Assembly (NCBI GenBank): GCA_017446885.1
Contig: JAFSOR010000023.1
Coordinates: forward strand, 62,001 to 126,000
Origin: Spirochaetia bacterium
GTDB taxonomy: Bacteria; Spirochaetota; Spirochaetia; CADAEX01
DNA length: 64,000 bases
Direction: 5' to 3'
Below the pieces are notes generated by a model that searched no databases, was not told the origin of the DNA, and was given only the letters and a program-made list of their open reading frames with translations. The position numbers and the translations under genes were made by a program. Each line of letters opens with the position of its first letter. Within the stretch, counting starts at the first letter, position 1. This document shows, in pieces, positions 61,628-64,000 of this stretch.

Positions 61628-63944
61628 GCTTTTAGGCTTTGACACCATAAAAGAGAGCCTTAAACAGTACTCTGTATCGGCCTGCGGTTCTGCCCTGATT
61701 GACAGTCAGGAGCCCGAAACCGACTTTGAGAAATGGCAGGAAAGACAGAAAATTTTTATAAATTTTAAAAGTATACTTGATAAAGTTATTGAATTTCCAG
61801 ACTTTTCATTCCCTAATATAGAAAGTTACGCAGTTTTGGCTGCAAAACCAGGCTCTGTCCTGGAGGCAGTTGAGCTTGCCCAGATTCATACATTCCTAAA
61901 GTCAGCTGCTCTCCTTAAGAAGTTCCTTTATTCTTTGGAAGGGTTTGAGGCTGTATCATTCCTGGGCGATTTTGACGATTTTGTAGACCTTAGGACCGAG
62001 ATAGCCAAATATATCCGCCCCGACGGCGAGATAAAAGAGGATGGCATTAAGGAGCTGGTTGCCATAAAAAAGCGCATCGCAGTGGCAAACCGCCAGATTT
62101 ACAAGGCTGCCGAGGAATACTTCTTTAACAGCGAGTACCGCACCTACTGGCAGGAGGGCAACATAACCATGCGGGACGGCAGGGCAGTGCTGCCGCTAAA
62201 AGCCAACTTCAAGGGCAAGGTGCCGGGCATAATCCACGCCTCATCGGCCAGGGGCAACACCATATTCATAGAGCCGTCCGGTCTGGTGGAGAAGAACAAC
62301 CTGCTCATGGAGCTTGAGGATGAATACAGGCGGGAGGTCCTTAAGATACTCCGCAGCCTTAGCTTCAAGGTAGGCTTTGTATCGGATGGCCTTATACACC
62401 TTTCAGGACAGATTGCCCTGTTCGACAGCTACTACAGCCGATGGCGCTACACAGCATCGTACGGCGGCGTCATTCCCGAACACTCCGAGGAGGGGCTGGC
62501 ACTCTACGAGGCAAGACACCTGCTCTTGGGCAAGAAGGCTGTCCCTATAGACATCATAGCAAAGAAAGATATAAATATCCTCCTAATAAGCGGCCCCAAC
62601 ACAGGGGGCAAGACTGTGGCTCTAAAGACATGTGCCCTAATTGTCCTGATGAACCAGTTCAACCTGGGGCTTCCGGTGCGTGAGGGGAGTTATCTTTCTT
62701 TCTTTGACAACGTGCTGGCCGACATAGGCGACGGGCAGTCCATAGCCGACTCCCTCTCCACATTCTCTTCGCACATGAAGAATATATCCCACATTCTGGA
62801 GGTGGGTACAGCAAAATCCCTTATCCTGCTGGACGAGCCCGGCACAGGCACCGACCCGGACGAGGGGGCTGCCATAGCACTTGCCCTGTTTGACCAGATT
62901 GTGGCCATGGGTGCCCTGGCACTGGCAACCACGCACCAGACTGTAGTCAAAAACTATGCCCTGACCAATCCCAAGGCCGAGAATGTGTCGGTAAAGTACG
63001 ACCCCGAGACATTCACTCCGCTCTACAAGCTGGTTTACGGCATGCCGGGCGAAAGCTTCGGTATTGACATAGCAGGCCGTAACGGCATGGCTCCAAAAGT
63101 CATAGACAAGGCAAGGGAGTACCTTGGAAGCGAGAAGATAAACATAAGCAAGCTGCTTCAGGAGATTGCAAACCGCCATGCTGTGCTGGACGACCGTGAG
63201 CATGCTGTGTCGGAGAAGGAGGAAAGCCTTAAGGAGAAGGCACGGAGCCTTTCCCTGAAGGAGATACAGCTTAGGCAGCAGGAGTACGAGATAAAGAAGC
63301 AGGAGTCAAGCTCTTTCCGCCATCTGGTGGCCGACACATCAAGCCGGCTTGAGAACCTGGTGCGGGAGCTTAGGGAAGGCGAGATAACCAAGGAGAAGAC
63401 CAGGGAGGTCAAGTCCTTTATAAACGAGCTTCACAAGCAGTCAGAGACCCTGGATGCCAAGGTGGAGAGCCTTAAGGTGCAGCCCGAAGATGATGAAGCT
63501 GCCTACAAGCCCGATGACCCTGTATATGTGGGGCCGAGCAGGAAAGACGGCATTGTCATACGGCCCCTTAAAAAGGGCAGATACCTGGTGGCAGTGGGAC
63601 AGATGCGGCTTGTGGTGGAGGCAGACCAGCTGGCTCCGGGCAAAGCGCAAAAGGAGAGCAGCTCGGTGCGCAAATCGGTCATGGCCAGCTACCGAAAGCC
63701 TGTGCTTGAGCTTGATATAAGGGGCTACCGCCTGGATGAGGCATTACAGGCCATGGAAAGCCAGATGGACAGTGCTCTCCTTTGCGGTCTGTCTGAGTTC
63801 TCTGTCATACACGGCACCGGGGAGGGGATACTCCAGAAGGGAGTGCGCGATTACCTCCATGGAAACCGCAACGTCAAGTCCTACACCTTTGCCCGGCCCG
63901 AGGATGGCGGCTTTGGTAAGACTATAGTGAAGCTGGTGGAATGA
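61608..63944 (+). CDS. mutS2: Endonuclease MutS2
   Basis: MutS2 acts against recombination intermediates and, in some bacteria, rescues collided ribosomes. The 778-residue protein has the MutS-type ATPase with Walker A GPNTGGKTVALKT, signature STFSSHMKNI and Walker B LILLDEPGTGTDP, a long coiled coil (about 510-620) and the C-terminal Smr nuclease domain beginning LDIRGYRLDEALQAME with HGTGEGILQ. There is no N-terminal mismatch-recognition domain, as expected. Translation is probably coupled to rsgA. Confidence 0.95.
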   Translation: MEKNILELLGFDTIKESLKQYSVSACGSALIDSQEPETDFEKWQERQKIFINFKSILDKVIEFPDFSFPNIESYAVLAAKPGSVLEAVELAQIHTFLKSAALLKKFLYSLEGFEAVSFLGDFDDFVDLRTEIAKYIRPDGEIKEDGIKELVAIKKRIAVANRQIYKAAEEYFFNSEYRTYWQEGNITMRDGRAVLPLKANFKGKVPGIIHASSARGNTIFIEPSGLVEKNNLLMELEDEYRREVLKILRSLSFKVGFVSDGLIHLSGQIALFDSYYSRWRYTASYGGVIPEHSEEGLALYEARHLLLGKKAVPIDIIAKKDINILLISGPNTGGKTVALKTCALIVLMNQFNLGLPVREGSYLSFFDNVLADIGDGQSIADSLSTFSSHMKNISHILEVGTAKSLILLDEPGTGTDPDEGAAIALALFDQIVAMGALALATTHQTVVKNYALTNPKAENVSVKYDPETFTPLYKLVYGMPGESFGIDIAGRNGMAPKVIDKAREYLGSEKINISKLLQEIANRHAVLDDREHAVSEKEESLKEKARSLSLKEIQLRQQEYEIKKQESSSFRHLVADTSSRLENLVRELREGEITKEKTREVKSFINELHKQSETLDAKVESLKVQPEDDEAAYKPDDPVYVGPSRKDGIVIRPLKKGRYLVAVGQMRLVVEADQLAPGKAQKESSSVRKSVMASYRKPVLELDIRGYRLDEALQAMESQMDSALLCGLSEFSVIHGTGEGILQKGVRDYLHGNRNVKSYTFARPEDGGFGKTIVKLVE

Positions 63945-64000
63945 TGGAAGATATAAGACTGTTGAAAAAAGAGCTTAGAGCCGCCATGAGGGCCAGACTA
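63941..64000 (+). CDS. Start of a 5-formyltetrahydrofolate cyclo-ligase gene (runs off the window)
   Basis: An ATG overlapping the mutS2 stop opens a frame to the window end: MMEDIRLLKKELRAAMRARL. The KKELRxxMRARL pattern is typical of the N-terminal helix of 5-formyltetrahydrofolate cyclo-ligases, which convert 5-formyl-THF to methenyl-THF. With 20 residues visible, the assignment is likely but not secure. Confidence 0.55.
   Translation, partial: MMEDIRLLKKELRAAMRARL

Noticed and set aside
1..64000. tRNA, rRNA, CRISPR arrays, insertion sequences, prophage genes
   Set aside because: No cloverleaf in the intergenic gaps, no regularly spaced repeats and no transposase or phage structural genes were seen. 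The two tyrosine recombinases are housekeeping Xer-like proteins in a conserved context.

Overview
The window reads as chromosomal DNA of a spirochaete related to Treponema. The order ftsQ-ftsA-ftsZ-xer-dprA-topA-xer-hslVU followed by a fli block matches, from memory, the treponemal arrangement. The many lipoproteins with spirochaete-like lipoboxes and the strong reduction of some pathways agree with this. The species cannot be named. No rRNA, tRNA, insertion sequence or CRISPR array was found. Coding density is very high and only one gap (47.5-47.8 kb) exceeds 300 bases.

Layout. 0-10.6 kb: end of a membrane protein gene, radA, a Gph-type phosphatase, a phosphohexomutase, a large unknown lipoprotein, a DEDDh exonuclease, a DEAH helicase and hisS. 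10.7-26.2 kb: a division and cell-wall cluster (mraZ-rsmH-ftsL-like-murF-mraY-ftsW-ftsQ-ftsA-ftsZ) running into xerD-like, dprA, topA, xerC-like, hslV and hslU. The mraZ promoter carries five 10-bp MraZ-type boxes. 26.2-30.5 kb: fliF-fliG-fliH-fliI-fliJ without flgB, flgC or fliE, and with a FliF that lacks its third ring-building domain. 30.5-36.4 kb: ilvB-ilvN, a DEAD-box helicase, an orphan Nif11-type leader peptide gene and a hipBA pair with two operator palindromes. 36.4-45.9 kb, minus strand: uvrB-maf-rpsB-tsf-frr-uppS-cdsA-rseP-CpXC protein-DHH phosphoesterase. 46-54 kb: a lipase-like lipoprotein, a short ComEC and three paralogous tandem lipoproteins. 54-64 kb: rsmA, a hairpin element, cysS, an ECF sigma factor with anti-sigma factor and two envelope genes, a PIMT-like gene, HU, rsgA, mutS2 and the start of a 5-formyltetrahydrofolate cyclo-ligase gene.

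How parts work together. MraZ probably represses its own cluster through the repeats over the start site. Membrane and lipid genes follow translation genes in the classic rpsB-tsf-frr-uppS-cdsA-rseP series. DprA and ComEC suggest a DNA-uptake route. The most unusual unit is the fli operon. It keeps a two-domain YscJ-like ring protein with the FliG-binding tail, a switch protein whose motor-facing helix is altered, and the whole export ATPase complex, but lacks the proximal rod genes. It may be a non-motile or repurposed flagellar export system.

Expression signals show two recurrent designs. At least seven promoters have a -10 box ending 6-7 bases before the start codon, which predicts leaderless mRNAs. 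In two places (rsmA, rsgA) the 3' arm of the upstream gene's terminator contains the ribosome binding site of the next gene.
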